A stretch of DNA of 64,000 nt from Pasteurella oralis. GTDB taxonomy: Bacteria; Pseudomonadota; Gammaproteobacteria; Enterobacterales; Pasteurellaceae. The position numbers were made by a program, and so were the translations under genes. The notes under the pieces were generated by a model. It searched no databases. It saw only the letters and a program-made list of their open reading frames with translations, and was not told the DNA's origin. Location of the stretch: NCBI RefSeq assembly GCF_002850605.1, contig NZ_NXGB01000006.1, positions 86,776 to 150,775 of the forward strand, in the 5' to 3' direction. Positions 1 through 11,220 of the stretch are shown here, piece after piece. Positions within the stretch are counted from its first letter, which is position 1, and every line of letters begins with the position of its first letter.

Positions 1-227
1 GTAAGATTCGTGATGGTTTAGCAGAGTAGAACAGTATGGTTTCTATTTTTAAAAATGATAAAGTTAGCATATAAAAGTCCGCGAATTAAGCTGCTACCTG
101 AAAAATAATGAAAGTGAAAATAGGTACGATTTGAATATGATCAGAAATTGTATCAATGAGATAGTTTAATCTCCCTAAGAATGGGCTAGAGTATTGAAAG
201 TACCAATAGATGAGCTGCTTCATTGAT
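1..227. other. Non-coding edge, possible gene tail
   Basis: No complete gene is visible between the window edge and the end of folK. Frame 3 on the plus strand reads KIRDGLAE and then stops at 27-29, which could be the last residues of a plus-strand gene that begins outside the window, but eight residues are too few to identify it. The rest is AT-rich with stops in all frames. Confidence 0.3.
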
Positions 228-722
228 TTAAATGATTGCTTTTGAGTTTACAACTTTCATTTGGTGTGACTCGAATTGTTGGGCAAGTTCAGCAAGTTTT
301 ATTCCATTTGGAAGTACTAATGTTGGGGCAATTTCAAATAGAGGCACAATCACAAATTCACGGTTATGCATATCATAATGAGGAATAGTCAAACTCGTTG
401 TCTGTATAACATCCTTATCATAAAGCAAGATATCCAGATCGAGAGTACGTTCTCCCCAACGACGTAAACGCACACGTCCTTGAGTATTTTCAATTTGTTG
501 TAAATACTCAAGTAATGTATGTGCAGGAAGCACTGTCTGTAAATAGGCAACAGCATTCACATAATCAGGTTGATCTTGTGGACCAAGCGGCTTACTTTGG
601 TAAAACGAACTTGATTTGACTAATTGAGTATGAGGCAACTGACTAATCGCTTTTAATGCGGCATTGAGTTGATCAATTGGCGTATTTAAATTACTTCCTA
701 GTGCAATATAAACAGGCTTCAT
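228..722 (-). CDS. folK: HPPK, folate biosynthesis kinase
   Basis: 2-Amino-4-hydroxy-6-hydroxymethyldihydropteridine pyrophosphokinase transfers pyrophosphate from ATP to the hydroxymethyl-pterin, the step just before dihydropteroate synthase in folate synthesis. At 164 residues it has the usual family length. The N-terminus YIALGSNL, the stretch DQPDYVNAV in the middle, and RWGERTLDLDILLYD with its metal-binding DLDILLYD core near residues 95-102 are the HPPK signatures. It lies 21 bases downstream of pcnB on the same strand and is probably co-transcribed with it; the pcnB-folK pair is also found in other gammaproteobacteria. Cytosolic enzyme. Nothing unusual is seen. Confidence 0.95.
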   Translation of the reverse strand: MKPVYIALGSNLNTPIDQLNAALKAISQLPHTQLVKSSSFYQSKPLGPQDQPDYVNAVAYLQTVLPAHTLLEYLQQIENTQGRVRLRRWGERTLDLDILLYDKDVIQTTSLTIPHYDMHNREFVIVPLFEIAPTLVLPNGIKLAELAQQFESHQMKVVNSKAII

Positions 723-743
723 TTTATAGCATCTCTTACTTTT

Positions 744-2234
744 TTATTGTAACGGTTTTGGTTTGCGACGCTTTCTAGAACGATAATATTTTTTCTTCGG
801 TTTTGGATGCAAACGTTGCTGCTCTTGCACTAATAAATCGCGTTGTTCTAAGTTACTAAACTGATACTCATGCCACCAAGTTGCAAGCTCAATAGCTTCA
901 CCGCCTTCGATTTCTGCGCGCATAACCAGTAAATCAAATGCAGCACGGAATTTAGGGTGTTCCATTGTACGTACTGGATTATGTCCTGTGCGTTTTAACA
1001 ATTGTAATTGTAAAAACCAAATATCACGAATGACAGCCGTGTGCCTACGTGGCGCGGCAAGTGTGGTACAAAAAATATCTAAAAGCTCATTACTTGCTAG
1101 TGCATAAGCATCATGATTATTTAACCCACCTTCATTTTTAAGCATTTCTATCTGTTCTCGTAGGGGATACCAAAAAAACGCAGCAAATAAAAAAGCAGGA
1201 TTAATCCGTAAGTTATCAGCAACACGTTCGTCTGTTGAAGTGAGTGCTTTTAAAATCATACGTTCGGCAAAACTGTCCCCTTTCTCGGTGAAATAAGATA
1301 TTAGTGCAGGAAATAGCTGTTCAAATAAACCATATTCACGTAATAATTGGTAAGTTTTTACGCCATGACCAGTCTGTAGTAATTTTAAGCTTTCATCAAA
1401 TAAACGAGCTGGCGGAATATTTTTAAGTAAATGTGCTAGTTGCTGAATAGGCAACTCGCTTGGTTTTTCTAAGAACATGTCTAGTTTTGCCATGAAGCGA
1501 ATGGCACGTAACATGCGAACAGGATCTTCCTGATAACGTGTCGCAGGATCACCAATTAAGCGTAATTTACCCGCTTTAAGATCTTCAATCCCGTTAAAAT
1601 AGTCACGTAAAGTATTATCTTGTGGATTATAATAAAGTGCATTAACAGTAAAATCACGGCGTTCTGCATCTTGTTCAAGCGTACCATAAACATTATCGCG
1701 CAATAACATGCCTTGTTCACTTTGTTTTGCATGATTTTCATTACGACTTTCATTATGATTGGCACGGAAAGTTGCCACTTCAATAACATCTCGACCAAAC
1801 ATAATGTGCGCAAGACGGAAACGGCGACCAACTAAGCGGCATTGACGCTGAAAAAGTGTTTGAATTTGTTCAGGACGCGCATTGGTAACCACATCAAAAT
1901 CTTTTGGGTGTTTACCAAGTAATAAATCTCTTAAACAGCCACCGACGATATAAGCTTCAAATCCTTGACGGTGTAGTTTTTCTACGACAGTTAATGCATT
2001 ACGATTAATCATACGTGGCGTAATACCATGTAGAGATGCTTTGATCACGTGCTTGTTGTAGTGATAAGAAGTCTTAGGTTGTGTTGTGGTAGGCGTGTCA
2101 TGCTGAATAAAAGCGGATGAAACTTGTTCAGCTTGTGTTGTTCTTGATTTTGAATGAGTAGAATCTGCTTTTTCTCGTTTAACTAAATACGCTTTTGTTT
2201 TTTTATTAAACAGATTTTTGATGTACTTTAAAAT
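744..2234 (-). CDS. pcnB: Poly(A) polymerase I, probable AUU start
   Basis: Poly(A) polymerase I adds 3' poly(A) tails that mark RNAs for decay. The nucleotidyltransferase core reads VGGCLRDLLLGKHPKDFDVV, followed by GRRFRLAHIMFG, and the protein ends in a strongly basic tail (PKPKKKYYRSRKRRKPK) as bacterial PAP I does. The start is the odd part. The longest frame opens with a TTG at 2249, but the ribosome-binding sequence GAGG (plus-strand cctc at 2241-2244) lies downstream of that TTG and is followed by two ATT codons, at 2237-2235 and 2234-2232. I chose the second, six bases after AGG, because E. coli pcnB is known to start at AUU. From there the protein is about 496 residues. Sure of the gene; moderately sure of the start. 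Confidence 0.93.
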   Translation of the reverse strand: MLKYIKNLFNKKTKAYLVKREKADSTHSKSRTTQAEQVSSAFIQHDTPTTTQPKTSYHYNKHVIKASLHGITPRMINRNALTVVEKLHRQGFEAYIVGGCLRDLLLGKHPKDFDVVTNARPEQIQTLFQRQCRLVGRRFRLAHIMFGRDVIEVATFRANHNESRNENHAKQSEQGMLLRDNVYGTLEQDAERRDFTVNALYYNPQDNTLRDYFNGIEDLKAGKLRLIGDPATRYQEDPVRMLRAIRFMAKLDMFLEKPSELPIQQLAHLLKNIPPARLFDESLKLLQTGHGVKTYQLLREYGLFEQLFPALISYFTEKGDSFAERMILKALTSTDERVADNLRINPAFLFAAFFWYPLREQIEMLKNEGGLNNHDAYALASNELLDIFCTTLAAPRRHTAVIRDIWFLQLQLLKRTGHNPVRTMEHPKFRAAFDLLVMRAEIEGGEAIELATWWHEYQFSNLEQRDLLVQEQQRLHPKPKKKYYRSRKRRKPKPLQ

Positions 2235-2244
2235 AATAGACCTC
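2232..2244 (-). promoter_or_regulatory. pcnB ribosome-binding site and AUU codons
   Basis: On the minus strand the order is AGG (within GAGG), TCT, ATT, ATT. No ATG or GTG in the pcnB frame lies within good spacing of this Shine-Dalgarno sequence. The upstream TTG at 2249 has only a weak, distant GGAA before it. An AUU start would keep poly(A) polymerase expression low, as reported for E. coli. Confidence 0.55.
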
Positions 2245-2270
2245 GTCAAGGTAATTTTGCTTTCCAGTTA

Positions 2271-2297
2271 AAAGTGCGGTAAAAATCACCGCACTTT
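2271..2297 (-). terminator. dksA terminator made of paired uptake signals
   Basis: Two uptake signal cores face each other (aaagtgcggt at 2271-2280 and accgcactt at 2288-2296), forming a hairpin between dksA and pcnB. Inverted uptake signals commonly serve as intrinsic terminators in this family. It would end dksA transcripts, suggesting pcnB has its own promoter or depends on readthrough. Confidence 0.75.
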
Positions 2298-2352
2298 ACT
2301 TTAAATCTTGTTTATTCTAATTCTATGTTTGTGTTGAAGTTAAAAATTAGGT

Positions 2353-2790
2353 TTAACCAATCATTTGCTTTTCACGGATCTCAGCCAGTGTTTTACAGTC
2401 GATACAGAGATCTGCTGTAGGGCGAGCTTCTAAACGACGAATGCCGATTTCAATACCGCAAGAGTCACAATAACCAAAATCACCTGTTTCAAGTTTTTTC
2501 AAGGTATTTTCAATTTTTTTCATGAGTTTTCTTTCACGATCTCTTGTACGCAACTCTAAGCTAAACTCTTCTTCCTGCGTGGCGCGATCAGCTGGATCAG
2601 GGAAGTTGGATGCTTCATCTTGCATGTGTGCGACAGTACGGCTCGCTTCTTCTACAATTTGATCATGCCATGCTTGTAGAATTTTTTTGAAGTGAAGCAA
2701 TTGTGCTTCATTCATGTACTCTTCGCCTACTTTTTCTTTATAAGGCTCAACACCAGCTAGGGCTAATATACTTAAAGAGGATTTAGACAT
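2353..2790 (-). CDS. dksA: RNA polymerase-binding factor DksA
   Basis: DksA binds the RNA polymerase secondary channel and, with ppGpp, adjusts transcription of rRNA and amino-acid genes. The 145-residue protein has the coiled-coil arm with the tip motif DPADRA at residues 65-70 (acidic D65 and D68) and the four-cysteine zinc finger at C108, C111, C129 and C132. The ATG is well placed behind AGGAG. It is transcribed away from comEC, with a 250-base divergent spacer, and is followed by a paired-uptake-signal hairpin. Confidence 0.97.
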   Translation of the reverse strand: MSKSSLSILALAGVEPYKEKVGEEYMNEAQLLHFKKILQAWHDQIVEEASRTVAHMQDEASNFPDPADRATQEEEFSLELRTRDRERKLMKKIENTLKKLETGDFGYCDSCGIEIGIRRLEARPTADLCIDCKTLAEIREKQMIG

Positions 2791-3085
2791 TGGGTATCTC
2801 CTAATAAAAAGTCGTCCATTTAACGGTTGAAATTACATTATTCACACGCATTGGCGTTGATTCGTTCAGTTTAAAATTACCTGTAAAGATGTTAGGCATT
2901 TTAAAAAGCGTTATAAATAGCAGAACTCATCTTAATTATCAAATAAATTTACCTGATATTACAATTTTTAGTGAAATAAATCTGATTTTTGCGATCTCGC
3001 TTGCAAAACCAGCTTAATAACCGAGAAAAACACTCGTGAAATGCTCATGCTTTTCTTTTTATATGTCGATAAAAGAGTAGGGTTA

Positions 3086-5492
3086 ATGCGATTATCTATT
3101 GAACGAATTTCAGGCTGTATTTTACTAAGTGCACTTTCATTACTTTGCTTACCTGATTATTTATTGCTCGCTTGGCAGATAGTACTAATTGCTTGTGTAA
3201 CGTTATTGATTTTACTACTGGTTTGTTATCTGAAGAAAAAAAAGCAATGGGTTAATTATTTGGTGTTGATATTTTGTATGTTATTTAGCCTAGGTTATAT
3301 GCATGATTCAGCACGCCAATTATTATCTCAAGCGGATAGCGTGGCTCAGCTACCAAGAAAAGTGAAAACTAATTTTACCATTGTTGAGATTATCGACCAA
3401 ACGGATTACCAAACTCTAATTGTTTCAGCACAACTACAAAAAGAACAAGCAGAACAGCGTATTTATCTTCAATGGTATGCAAAAGAAAAAGTGCATTTAG
3501 GAGAAACATGGTATGGTGAATTGTTATTGAAACCCATTTCTTCACGATTAAATTTAGCAGGTTTTGATAAACAGCAATGGTATTTATCTCAAAAAATTAC
3601 TGCGCGTGCCTCGGTAAAAAGTGCGGTCAAAATTTCACAATATGCTTCATGGCGTGATAAATTGCTTCAAGCAGGTTTAACGCAAACCACAGGATTGGAT
3701 TATCAAGGGTTATTAATTGCTTTGGCTTTCGGTGAAAGAGCATGGTTGCCGCAACAAGTATGGCAAGTGTATCAAAAAACCAGTACCGCACATCTTATTG
3801 CAATTTCTGGATTACATATTGGTTTAGCAATGAGCATAGGTTATTGGTTAATTCGTGGTATTCAAATTTTATTGCCATTACGCTGGATTAGTCCTTATTT
3901 TCCTATTTTTAGTGGTTTGCTATTAGCCTATTTTTATGGACAGTTAGCTGGCTTTGCAATTCCTACTTCTCGTGCCTGCTTGGCATTATCTCTGGTGGCT
4001 AGTTGTCGATTATTACGCCTTTATTACACTTCATGGCAACTTTTGTTAATAGTGATTGCTATGTTACTGGTATTCGAGCCGTTAATGGTTTTATCGCTCA
4101 GTTTTTGGTTATCAATAAGTGCAGTCACAGCATTAATTCTTTGGTATCAAGTTTTTCCTATCTCTTTATTGCAATGGCAAGGTAAATCAATATTAGCAAG
4201 TCCTTGGTGTAACTTGCGTTGGATCTTTAGTATATTTCATCTACAGCTCGGATTACTGTGGCTTTTTACTCCCGTCCAATTACTGTTATTTCATGGCATT
4301 TCGTTGAGAGGTTTTTGTGCAAATTTAATTGCACTGCCGATTTACAGTCTGGTTTTAGTTCCCTTAGTATTGTTTGCTACTTTTACGCAAGGTGCTTTTT
4401 CTTCATGGGCTATAGCAAATAGCGTTGCACAAAAGACAACATTAATTTTACAAGTTTGGCAAGATAATTGGTGCCTTATTTCTCAATCAGAGGCGGTATT
4501 AATCATTGCTGTGCTTACTACATTTTTTATCGCAGCAGTTTGGTATGTATATGATTTTAAAAAAGTAGATAAGACGAGTATGAATCTTCATTTTATTAAC
4601 CAGTGTTATACTGGTTTCCATTTTATGACCGAACCAACATTATCATGTTCCTTAAAACGTGCAATTTATTTAATTGCAACATTAATTGTCATTATGTGTC
4701 TTGGTTATCCTGCTTATCAGTATGTTTTTTCACCTCAGTGGCGTTTAGATATTTTAGATGTTGGACAAGGATTAGCCGTATTGATAACAAAAAATGGACG
4801 AGGCATGTTGTATGATACTGGGAGTTCATGGCAAGGTGGCAGTATGGCGCAGCTTGAAATTGTGCCGTATTTACAACGACAAGGTATTGACTTAGAACAT
4901 GTGGTTATTAGTCATGATGATAATGATCATGCTGGAGGAGCAAAAACAATATTACGTCAATATCCCAATGTTGAACTGATGACAGCATCAACACAAAATT
5001 ATGGCAAAATAGACCGCACTTTTTGCCTGTCTGGCCAAGAATGGGATTGGCAAGGATTAAAAATAACCGCTATTTCTCCTCATCGTATTGAAAAATACTG
5101 ATTCTTGTGTTTTGTTGATTTCTGATGGATACAATAAGGTGCTCCTAACAGGAGATGCAGATATGGCGAGTGAAAATCAATTCATATCCCAGCTAGGTAA
5201 AATTGATGTTTTACAAGTCGGGCATCATGGTAGTAAAACCTCAACAGGGCATACTTTATTACAAAAAACTCAACCACAAATTGCACTTATTTCTAGTGGG
5301 CGTTGGAATCCATGGAAGTTTCCTCATAAACAAGTGATACAGCGTTTAAAACACTATCAATGTCAAGTTTACAATACTGCAGAAGTAGGGCAAGTGAGTT
5401 TATTGTTTGATAAAAAGCAAATTAAAATTCATACAGCAAGAACGGAATTTTCGCCTTGGTACCGCAGATTAATTGGCTTACAAACAAAATAA
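3086..5492 (+). pseudogene. comEC: ComEC/Rec2 DNA uptake channel, frameshifted
   Basis: ComEC (Rec2 in Haemophilus) is the inner-membrane channel that carries single-stranded DNA into the cytoplasm during natural transformation. The first frame (to 5101) has the N-terminal membrane part, the competence domain with ISGLHIGLA and many membrane helices, and most of the metallo-beta-lactamase-like domain (DVGQGLAVLI, SHDDNDHAGG). It stops at TGA 5099-5101. The remainder (NTDSCVLLISDGYNKVLLTG, then LQVGHHGSKTST) continues in another frame to 5492. Adding one A to the A5 run at 5091-5095 rejoins the frames as IEKNTDSCVLL. A loss of one A, or a sequencing error, explains this. I prefer the ATG at 3086 behind GAGTAGGG; the frame is open from 3041. 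Confidence 0.9.
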
Positions 5493-5535
5493 AGGTACAA
5501 TGCCGCATATTATTCCATATAAAATAGAAGAAATT

Positions 5536-7284
5536 ATGCAAGATAAAGATTTTTCAACAATACAAACATTTAAGCGTTTATGGCCAACTATTCGCCCATT
5601 CAAATTTGGATTAGTTGTATCAGCAATTGCTTTAGTACTTAATGCGTTAGCAGATGCAAGTTTAATTTCTTTACTTAAGCCCCTATTAGATGAAGGTTTT
5701 GGTAATGCTGATACTTCTTTTTTGCGTACAATGTCATATGTGGTTGTTTTAGTTATACTTTTACGAGGAATAAGTAATTTTATTTCTTCTTATTGTCTCT
5801 CTTGGGTTTCAGGTAAAGTTGTGATGACTATGCGTCGTCGTATTTTTAAGCACCTTATGTTCATGCCAGTTCCTTTTTTCGACCAAAATTCAACTGGTAA
5901 GCTTTTATCTCGTATTTCTTATGATTCAGAAATGGTCGCCAATTCGTCTTCTGGGGCATTAATCACTATTATAAGAGAAGGTGCTTATATTATTTCTTTA
6001 CTTGTTGTTATGCTCTACCACAGTTGGCAATTATCTTTAGTATTATTTTTAATTGGTCCAATTATTGCGGTTTTGGTTCGTTTAGTTTCAAAGCGTTTTA
6101 GAGAATTAAGTAAAAATATGCAAAATGCTATGGGGGAACTTACTGCAACAGCTGAACAAATGTTGAAAGGGCATAAAGTTGTGCTTTCATTTGGTGGGCA
6201 ACTAGTTGAAGAAGAACGCTTTAATCATGTTAGTAATGATATGCGTCGTAAAGGGATGAAAATGGCTGTAGCAGATGCAATTTCTAATCCTGTGGTTCAA
6301 GTGATTGCTTCTTTTGCACTGGCGGCAGTGCTTTATTTAGCAACAGTACCAACAATTATGGATCAAAACTTGACGGCAGGTGCATTTACTGTGGTGTTTT
6401 CCGCTATGTTAGCGATGATGCGACCATTAAAGTCGCTTACAAATGTAAATGCACAATTCCAAAAGGGAATGGCGGCTTGTCAAACGCTGTTTGCGTTATT
6501 AGATTTGGATACTGAAAAAGATCTAGGTACACATAAAGGCGAAAATGTACAGGGAAATCTTGCGTTTAAAGATGTCACTTTTACTTATCAAGGGCGTAAT
6601 GAGCCAGCATTACGTAATTTATCTTTTGAAGTTGAAAAAGGCAAAACAGTAGCATTAGTTGGGCGTTCTGGCTCTGGCAAATCCACGATTGCGAATTTAG
6701 TGACACGTTTTTACGACGTTGATCAAGGCGAGATTTTATTAGATGGCATCAATATTCAAGATTATCGTTTATCAAGCCTGCGTGAAAATTGTGCGGTAGT
6801 TTCACAACAAGTTCATCTTTTTAATGATACTATCGCAAATAATATTGCGTATGCTGCCAAAGATAAGTACAGCCGTGAAGAAATTATTAAAGCAGCAGAA
6901 GATGCTTATGCAATGGAATTTATTGAAAAACTAGAACATGGTTTAGATACAGTAATTGGTGAAAATGGACTCAGCTTATCAGGTGGTCAGCGCCAGCGCT
7001 TAGCTATTGCACGCGCATTATTACGTGATTCGCCAGTATTAATTCTAGATGAAGCGACATCTGCATTAGATACAGAATCGGAACGTTCAATTCAATTAGC
7101 GTTAGAAAAATTACAAAAAGAGCGTACTGTCATTGTTATTGCTCATCGCTTATCAACAATTGAAAATGCAGATGAAATTTTAGTTATTGAGCATGGTGAA
7201 ATCAAAGAACGTGGCACACATACTGAATTGTTGGCATTAGGTGGTGCGTATAAACAATTACATAGTATGCAATTCAGTCATTAA
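5536..7284 (+). CDS. msbA: Lipid A export ABC transporter MsbA
   Basis: MsbA is a homodimeric inner-membrane half-transporter that flips core-lipid A from the cytoplasmic to the periplasmic leaflet. The 582-residue protein has six membrane helices in the first 300 or so residues, then an ATPase domain with Walker [10 protein letters not shown] near 376-384, signature LSGGQRQR near 481, Walker B LILDEATS near 502 and an H-loop in VIAHRLST. I start it at the ATG 5536, behind AGAAG and matching the Haemophilus N-terminus [13 protein letters not shown] as I remember it; the longer frame from 5473 overlaps the end of comEC. lpxK follows 33 bases on, as in the conserved msbA-lpxK pair. Confidence 0.97.
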   Translation: MQDKDFSTIQTFKRLWPTIRPFKFGLVVSAIALVLNALADASLISLLKPLLDEGFGNADTSFLRTMSYVVVLVILLRGISNFISSYCLSWVSGKVVMTMRRRIFKHLMFMPVPFFDQNSTGKLLSRISYDSEMVANSSSGALITIIREGAYIISLLVVMLYHSWQLSLVLFLIGPIIAVLVRLVSKRFRELSKNMQNAMGELTATAEQMLKGHKVVLSFGGQLVEEERFNHVSNDMRRKGMKMAVADAISNPVVQVIASFALAAVLYLATVPTIMDQNLTAGAFTVVFSAMLAMMRPLKSLTNVNAQFQKGMAACQTLFALLDLDTEKDLGTHKGENVQGNLAFKDVTFTYQGRNEPALRNLSFEVEKGKTVALVGRSGSGKSTIANLVTRFYDVDQGEILLDGINIQDYRLSSLRENCAVVSQQVHLFNDTIANNIAYAAKDKYSREEIIKAAEDAYAMEFIEKLEHGLDTVIGENGLSLSGGQRQRLAIARALLRDSPVLILDEATSALDTESERSIQLALEKLQKERTVIVIAHRLSTIENADEILVIEHGEIKERGTHTELLALGGAYKQLHSMQFSH

Positions 7285-7317
7285 TTTAGACGATATAACA
7301 TATAGAAAGAGGTTAAC

Positions 7318-8283
7318 ATGCAATTTTGGTATTCGCATTCGTGGGTCACTTGTTTGCTGTTGCCTTTTTCTTTTTTATTTTGGCTCATCAGTTATGTACG
7401 CAGAGCATTATTTAAACATAATATTTTATCCTCTTATCGCGCCCCTGTTCCCGTGGTTATCGTTGGTAATCTTTCGGTTGGTGGAAATGGTAAAACGCCA
7501 GTTGTCATTTGGTTAGTTCAGCAACTACAACAGCAGGGATTAAAAGTAGGGGTTATCTCGCGTGGCTACGGTAGCCAGTCTAATACTTATCCTTTGTTAG
7601 TGACTGCACAAACAGATCCGCTACAAGGCGGTGATGAACCTGTATTAATTGCCAAACGGACCCAAGTACCTGTTTGTATATCACCTAATCGCCAGCAAGC
7701 AATCGAATTATTATTGCAACAGCAACATTATGATTTAATTATCAGTGATGATGGGTTACAGCATTATAAATTACAACGTGATATTGAAATTGTTGTAATA
7801 GATGCACAACGTGGTTTAGGCAACGGTTTGTTACTGCCCGCAGGACCATTACGTGAGCTGCCAAGTCGTTTACAACAAGCAGATTTAGTCATTAGTAATG
7901 GTGAGAGTAATCAATATACTGATGTTGTAATGAGGTTAGAGCCTCATTATGCAGTCAATTTAGTAACGGGAGAAAAGCGTTTGATTGCCTCATTTAAAGT
8001 AGCTTCAGCGATTGCTGGAATTGGTAATCCACAACGTTTTTTTATGATGTTACAGAGCTTGAATATTCAGCTTAGCCAAACACAAGCATTTCAAGACCAT
8101 CAAAAATTTGAAGCTAATCAATTTGTTAAATTTGATAAAAATCGACCGTTATTGATGACAGAAAAGGACGCAGTAAAGTGTTTTGCATTTGCTCAGCCGA
8201 ATTGGTGGTATGTACCAGTGGATGCAGTAATTGAAGGCGAGAAAGTGCGGTCATTTTTAGAAAAATTTTGCTCAACGAAATAA
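7318..8283 (+). CDS. lpxK: Tetraacyldisaccharide 4'-kinase LpxK
   Basis: LpxK phosphorylates the 4' position of the lipid A disaccharide to give lipid IVA. The 321-residue protein has an N-terminal membrane-associating hydrophobic stretch (residues 8-25) and the P-loop variant [12 protein letters not shown] at 50-61, diagnostic of Lpx[10 protein letters not shown] and [11 protein letters not shown] are further family signatures. The ATG follows AGAGGTTAAC. It sits between msbA and the small Trm112-like gene in an outer-membrane biogenesis run. An uptake signal core is embedded near the 3' end (8243-8251). Confidence 0.97.
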   Translation: MQFWYSHSWVTCLLLPFSFLFWLISYVRRALFKHNILSSYRAPVPVVIVGNLSVGGNGKTPVVIWLVQQLQQQGLKVGVISRGYGSQSNTYPLLVTAQTDPLQGGDEPVLIAKRTQVPVCISPNRQQAIELLLQQQHYDLIISDDGLQHYKLQRDIEIVVIDAQRGLGNGLLLPAGPLRELPSRLQQADLVISNGESNQYTDVVMRLEPHYAVNLVTGEKRLIASFKVASAIAGIGNPQRFFMMLQSLNIQLSQTQAFQDHQKFEANQFVKFDKNRPLLMTEKDAVKCFAFAQPNWWYVPVDAVIEGEKVRSFLEKFCSTK

Positions 8284-8309
8284 CTGGTGCAGAATTTAGA
8301 GAGGAAAAA

Positions 8310-8492
8310 ATGGATACAAAATTATTAGAAATTGTAGCTTGTCCTATTTGCCATGGGCACTTAGCGTTTGATAAAACAAATCAACAGTTAGTGTGTAAAT
8401 TTGATAAAGTTGTTTATGAGATTAAACAGGGGATTCCTGTTTTATTGGCTGAGCAAGCAATTCCATTTTTTGAACAATCACAGGATAACTAA
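8310..8492 (+). CDS. ycaR: Trm112/UPF0434-type small zinc-ribbon protein
   Basis: A 60-residue protein of the Trm112-like UPF0434 family (E. coli YcaR). It starts [18 protein letters not shown] and contains the pair CPIC near residue 11 plus VCKF later, so only part of a metal-binding knuckle is present. The ATG at 8310 is right behind GAGGAAAAA, which decides against the longer frame from 8268. It lies between lpxK and kdsB, the standard position of this gene. Its biochemical role is not established by this sequence. Confidence 0.9.
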   Translation: MDTKLLEIVACPICHGHLAFDKTNQQLVCKFDKVVYEIKQGIPVLLAEQAIPFFEQSQDN

Positions 8493-8493
8493 T

Positions 8494-9273
8494 ATGGCAA
8501 CATTTACTGTAATCATTCCTGCTCGCTATGCTTCCACTCGTTTACCTGGTAAGCCTTTAGCAGATATCGCAGGAAAACCAATGATTGCACATGTGTTTGA
8601 AAAAGCAAAGCAATCTGGTGCAAGTCGAATTATCATTGCTACCGATCATCTTAAGGTTGCGGAAGTTGCTCGTGATTTTGGCGCGGAAGTTTGTATGACA
8701 TCTACTCAGCATAATTCAGGTACTGAACGTTTAGCAGAAGTTATTGAAAAACTGGATATTGCACAAGATGAAATTATCGTCAATATACAAGGAGATGAAC
8801 CGTTAATTCCACCTGCGATTGTCAATCAAGTTGCAGAAAATTTATCGAAATATCAAGTAAAGATGGCAAGTTTGGCAGTAAAAATAACTGAGCCAGAAGA
8901 GCTGTTTAATCCAAATGCAGTAAAAGTGCTGACAGATAAAGAAGGCTATGTTTTATATTTTTCTCGCGCGGTTATTCCATGGAATCGCGATCAGTTTGCG
9001 ACATTACATAACCAAACTCATACAATAGACCAATTGAAATTGTCCGATCATTATTTACGTCATATCGGCATTTATGCTTATCGCGCTGGATTTATTCAAC
9101 AATATGTACAATGGCAGCCAACAGTGTTAGAACAAATCGAAAGTTTAGAGCAGCTCCGTGTATTATGGTATGGTGAAAAGATACATGTTGAACTAGCACA
9201 AGAAGTCCCCCCCATTGGTGTGGATACATTAGAAGATCTTGAAAAAGTGCGGTCTATTTTACAGCAAAAATAA
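8494..9273 (+). CDS. kdsB: CMP-KDO synthetase KdsB
   Basis: 3-Deoxy-manno-octulosonate cytidylyltransferase activates KDO with CTP for addition to lipid A. The 259-residue protein begins [20 protein letters not shown], the nucleotide-binding loop of the family, and carries NIQGDEPLI and [11 protein letters not shown] start at the ATG 8494, one base after the stop of the preceding gene, rather than at the upstream frame opening at 8401. Tight spacing suggests translational coupling with ycaR. An uptake signal core lies at 9245-9253 inside the last codons. Confidence 0.97.
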   Translation: MATFTVIIPARYASTRLPGKPLADIAGKPMIAHVFEKAKQSGASRIIIATDHLKVAEVARDFGAEVCMTSTQHNSGTERLAEVIEKLDIAQDEIIVNIQGDEPLIPPAIVNQVAENLSKYQVKMASLAVKITEPEELFNPNAVKVLTDKEGYVLYFSRAVIPWNRDQFATLHNQTHTIDQLKLSDHYLRHIGIYAYRAGFIQQYVQWQPTVLEQIESLEQLRVLWYGEKIHVELAQEVPPIGVDTLEDLEKVRSILQQK

Positions 9274-9299
9274 GCATAAAATTCCTTTGGCACTAAGTT

Positions 9300-11126
9300 A
9301 TGTTTGAGGCAAAATCCTTCTTAGCTCATATTTCTCACTCACCAGGTGTTTATCGTATGTATGACGATAAGGACACGGTAATTTATGTGGGAAAAGCGAA
9401 AGATCTTAAAAAACGTCTCACCAGTTATTTTCGCGCTAATTTAACAAACAAAAAAACGGAAGCATTAGTTGCCTCAATTGCACGTATTGAAACAACGATT
9501 ACTTCTTCTGAAACAGAGGCTTTACTACTTGAGCATAACTATATTAAAACTTATCAGCCACGCTATAATGTTCTGTTACGCGATGATAAGTCCTATCCTT
9601 ACATTTTACTCACTGACGAACACCATCCTCGTATTACTGCGTATCGAGGTAGTAAAAAAATAAAAGGTGAATACTTTGGTCCTTATCCACATGCCAGCGC
9701 AGTAAGAGAAACACTTTCTTTATTACAAAAACTATTCCCTATTCGGCAATGTGAAAACGCTGTTTATAATAATCGCTCTCGTCCTTGCTTACAGTATCAA
9801 ATAGGACGATGTGCAGCACCTTGTGTTGCTGGCTATGTCAGTGACGAAGATTATTTACAACAGGTTGAATTTGCACGCCTTTTTTTACAAGGCAAAGATC
9901 AGCAAGTACTTGAGCATTTGGTAGCCAAGATGGAACAAGCTAGTGCCGAGCTTAATTTTGAATTAGCAGCAAGGATTCGTGATCAAATTCAAGCTGCTCG
10001 CTCGGTGATTGAAAAGCAATTTGTATCGAATGATTGCCTTGATGATATGGATATTATTTCAATAGCCTATCAATTAGGTATTGCTTGTGTGCAAGTTTTG
10101 TTTATTCGTCAAGGTAAGATTTTAGGTAATCGAAGTTATTTTCCTAAGGTTCCAGCTAATACAGATCTTGCAGAACTTACAGCAACTTTTGTCGGACAAT
10201 TCTATTTACAAGCGCATCAAGGGCGTAGCATTCCGAATAGTATTGTTGTAGATCATAAGTTAGCAGAAAAAAATGAATTGGAAATCTTATTGACACAGCA
10301 AGCAGGACGTAAAGTACAGATTCAAGATCACGCGAAAGGTAATAAGAGTAAGTATTTGCAGCTTGCACAAATGAATGCCAAATTAGCTTTAGCTACTCAA
10401 CTTAAACAAACTCATTTAATCCAAGAGCGTTATCAAGCGTTGCAAACATTATTGAATCTACCTGAAATTAAGCGTATGGAATGTTTTGATATTAGTCATA
10501 CAATGGGACAGCAAACTATTGCTTCTTGTGTGGTGTTTAATCAAAATGGACCGCTAAAATCCGATTATCGTCGTTTTAATATTGAAGGAATAACGGGTGG
10601 TGATGATTATGCGGCGATGGAACAAGCTTTACTCAAGCGTTATGATAAGCCATTAGAGCAAGATAAGATTCCAGATGTGATTTTTATTGACGGTGGTAAG
10701 GGGCAATTGAACCGAGCAATACAAGTATTTGCACGATTAAATGTAAAATGGGATAAAAATCGACCGCACTTGATTGGTGTTGCAAAAGGTGTATATCGTA
10801 AAGCTGGTCTAGAAACTTTAATTATGAGTAAGCAGGAAAAAGAAATTCATTTACCTGCAGATCACTTAGCGCTCCATTTAATTCAACATATTCGAGATGA
10901 AAGCCATCATCATGCAATTAGTGGACACCGTAAAAAACGTCAACAAGCTTTTATACAAAGCGGACTAGAAACGATTGAAGGTGTTGGAACAAAACGTCGT
11001 CAAGCGTTATTAAAATATTTAGGTGGTATACAAGGGGTGAAAAAGGCGACTTTAGCCGAAATAGCTTCTGTACCAGGTATTTCTAAAGCACTTGCAGAAC
11101 GAATTTATGAAGCATTACAGCATTAA
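9300..11126 (+). CDS. uvrC: Excinuclease ABC subunit C
   Basis: UvrC makes both incisions in nucleotide excision repair. The 608-residue protein has the GIY-YIG nuclease domain at the N-terminus ([20 protein letters not shown] near 16-40), a four-Cys cluster region (C153 to CAAPC near 175), a UVR segment near 200-230, the C-terminal RNase H-like endonuclease ([22 protein letters not shown]) and tandem helix-hairpin-helix repeats at the end ([25 protein letters not shown]). Length is normal. It follows kdsB by 26 bases. Confidence 0.97.
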   Translation: MFEAKSFLAHISHSPGVYRMYDDKDTVIYVGKAKDLKKRLTSYFRANLTNKKTEALVASIARIETTITSSETEALLLEHNYIKTYQPRYNVLLRDDKSYPYILLTDEHHPRITAYRGSKKIKGEYFGPYPHASAVRETLSLLQKLFPIRQCENAVYNNRSRPCLQYQIGRCAAPCVAGYVSDEDYLQQVEFARLFLQGKDQQVLEHLVAKMEQASAELNFELAARIRDQIQAARSVIEKQFVSNDCLDDMDIISIAYQLGIACVQVLFIRQGKILGNRSYFPKVPANTDLAELTATFVGQFYLQAHQGRSIPNSIVVDHKLAEKNELEILLTQQAGRKVQIQDHAKGNKSKYLQLAQMNAKLALATQLKQTHLIQERYQALQTLLNLPEIKRMECFDISHTMGQQTIASCVVFNQNGPLKSDYRRFNIEGITGGDDYAAMEQALLKRYDKPLEQDKIPDVIFIDGGKGQLNRAIQVFARLNVKWDKNRPHLIGVAKGVYRKAGLETLIMSKQEKEIHLPADHLALHLIQHIRDESHHHAISGHRKKRQQAFIQSGLETIEGVGTKRRQALLKYLGGIQGVKKATLAEIASVPGISKALAERIYEALQH

Positions 11127-11220
11127 CGCAGGAATTTTTAATAGAACGGAAAATTCCATTTCCAAATAAAGCGATATGTTCTAGAATAAATACATTATAA
11201 AAATTGACCAAACTCTTTCT

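Noticed and set aside
4003..4815. Extra frames inside comEC (4003-4185, 4603-4815)
   Set aside because: They lie within the well-conserved comEC frame and have no independent features.
5085..5101. Programmed frameshift to make full-length ComEC
   Set aside because: A run of five A's (G AAA AAT) is not a standard -1 or +1 slippery site and ComEC is not known to need one; a mutation or error is simpler.
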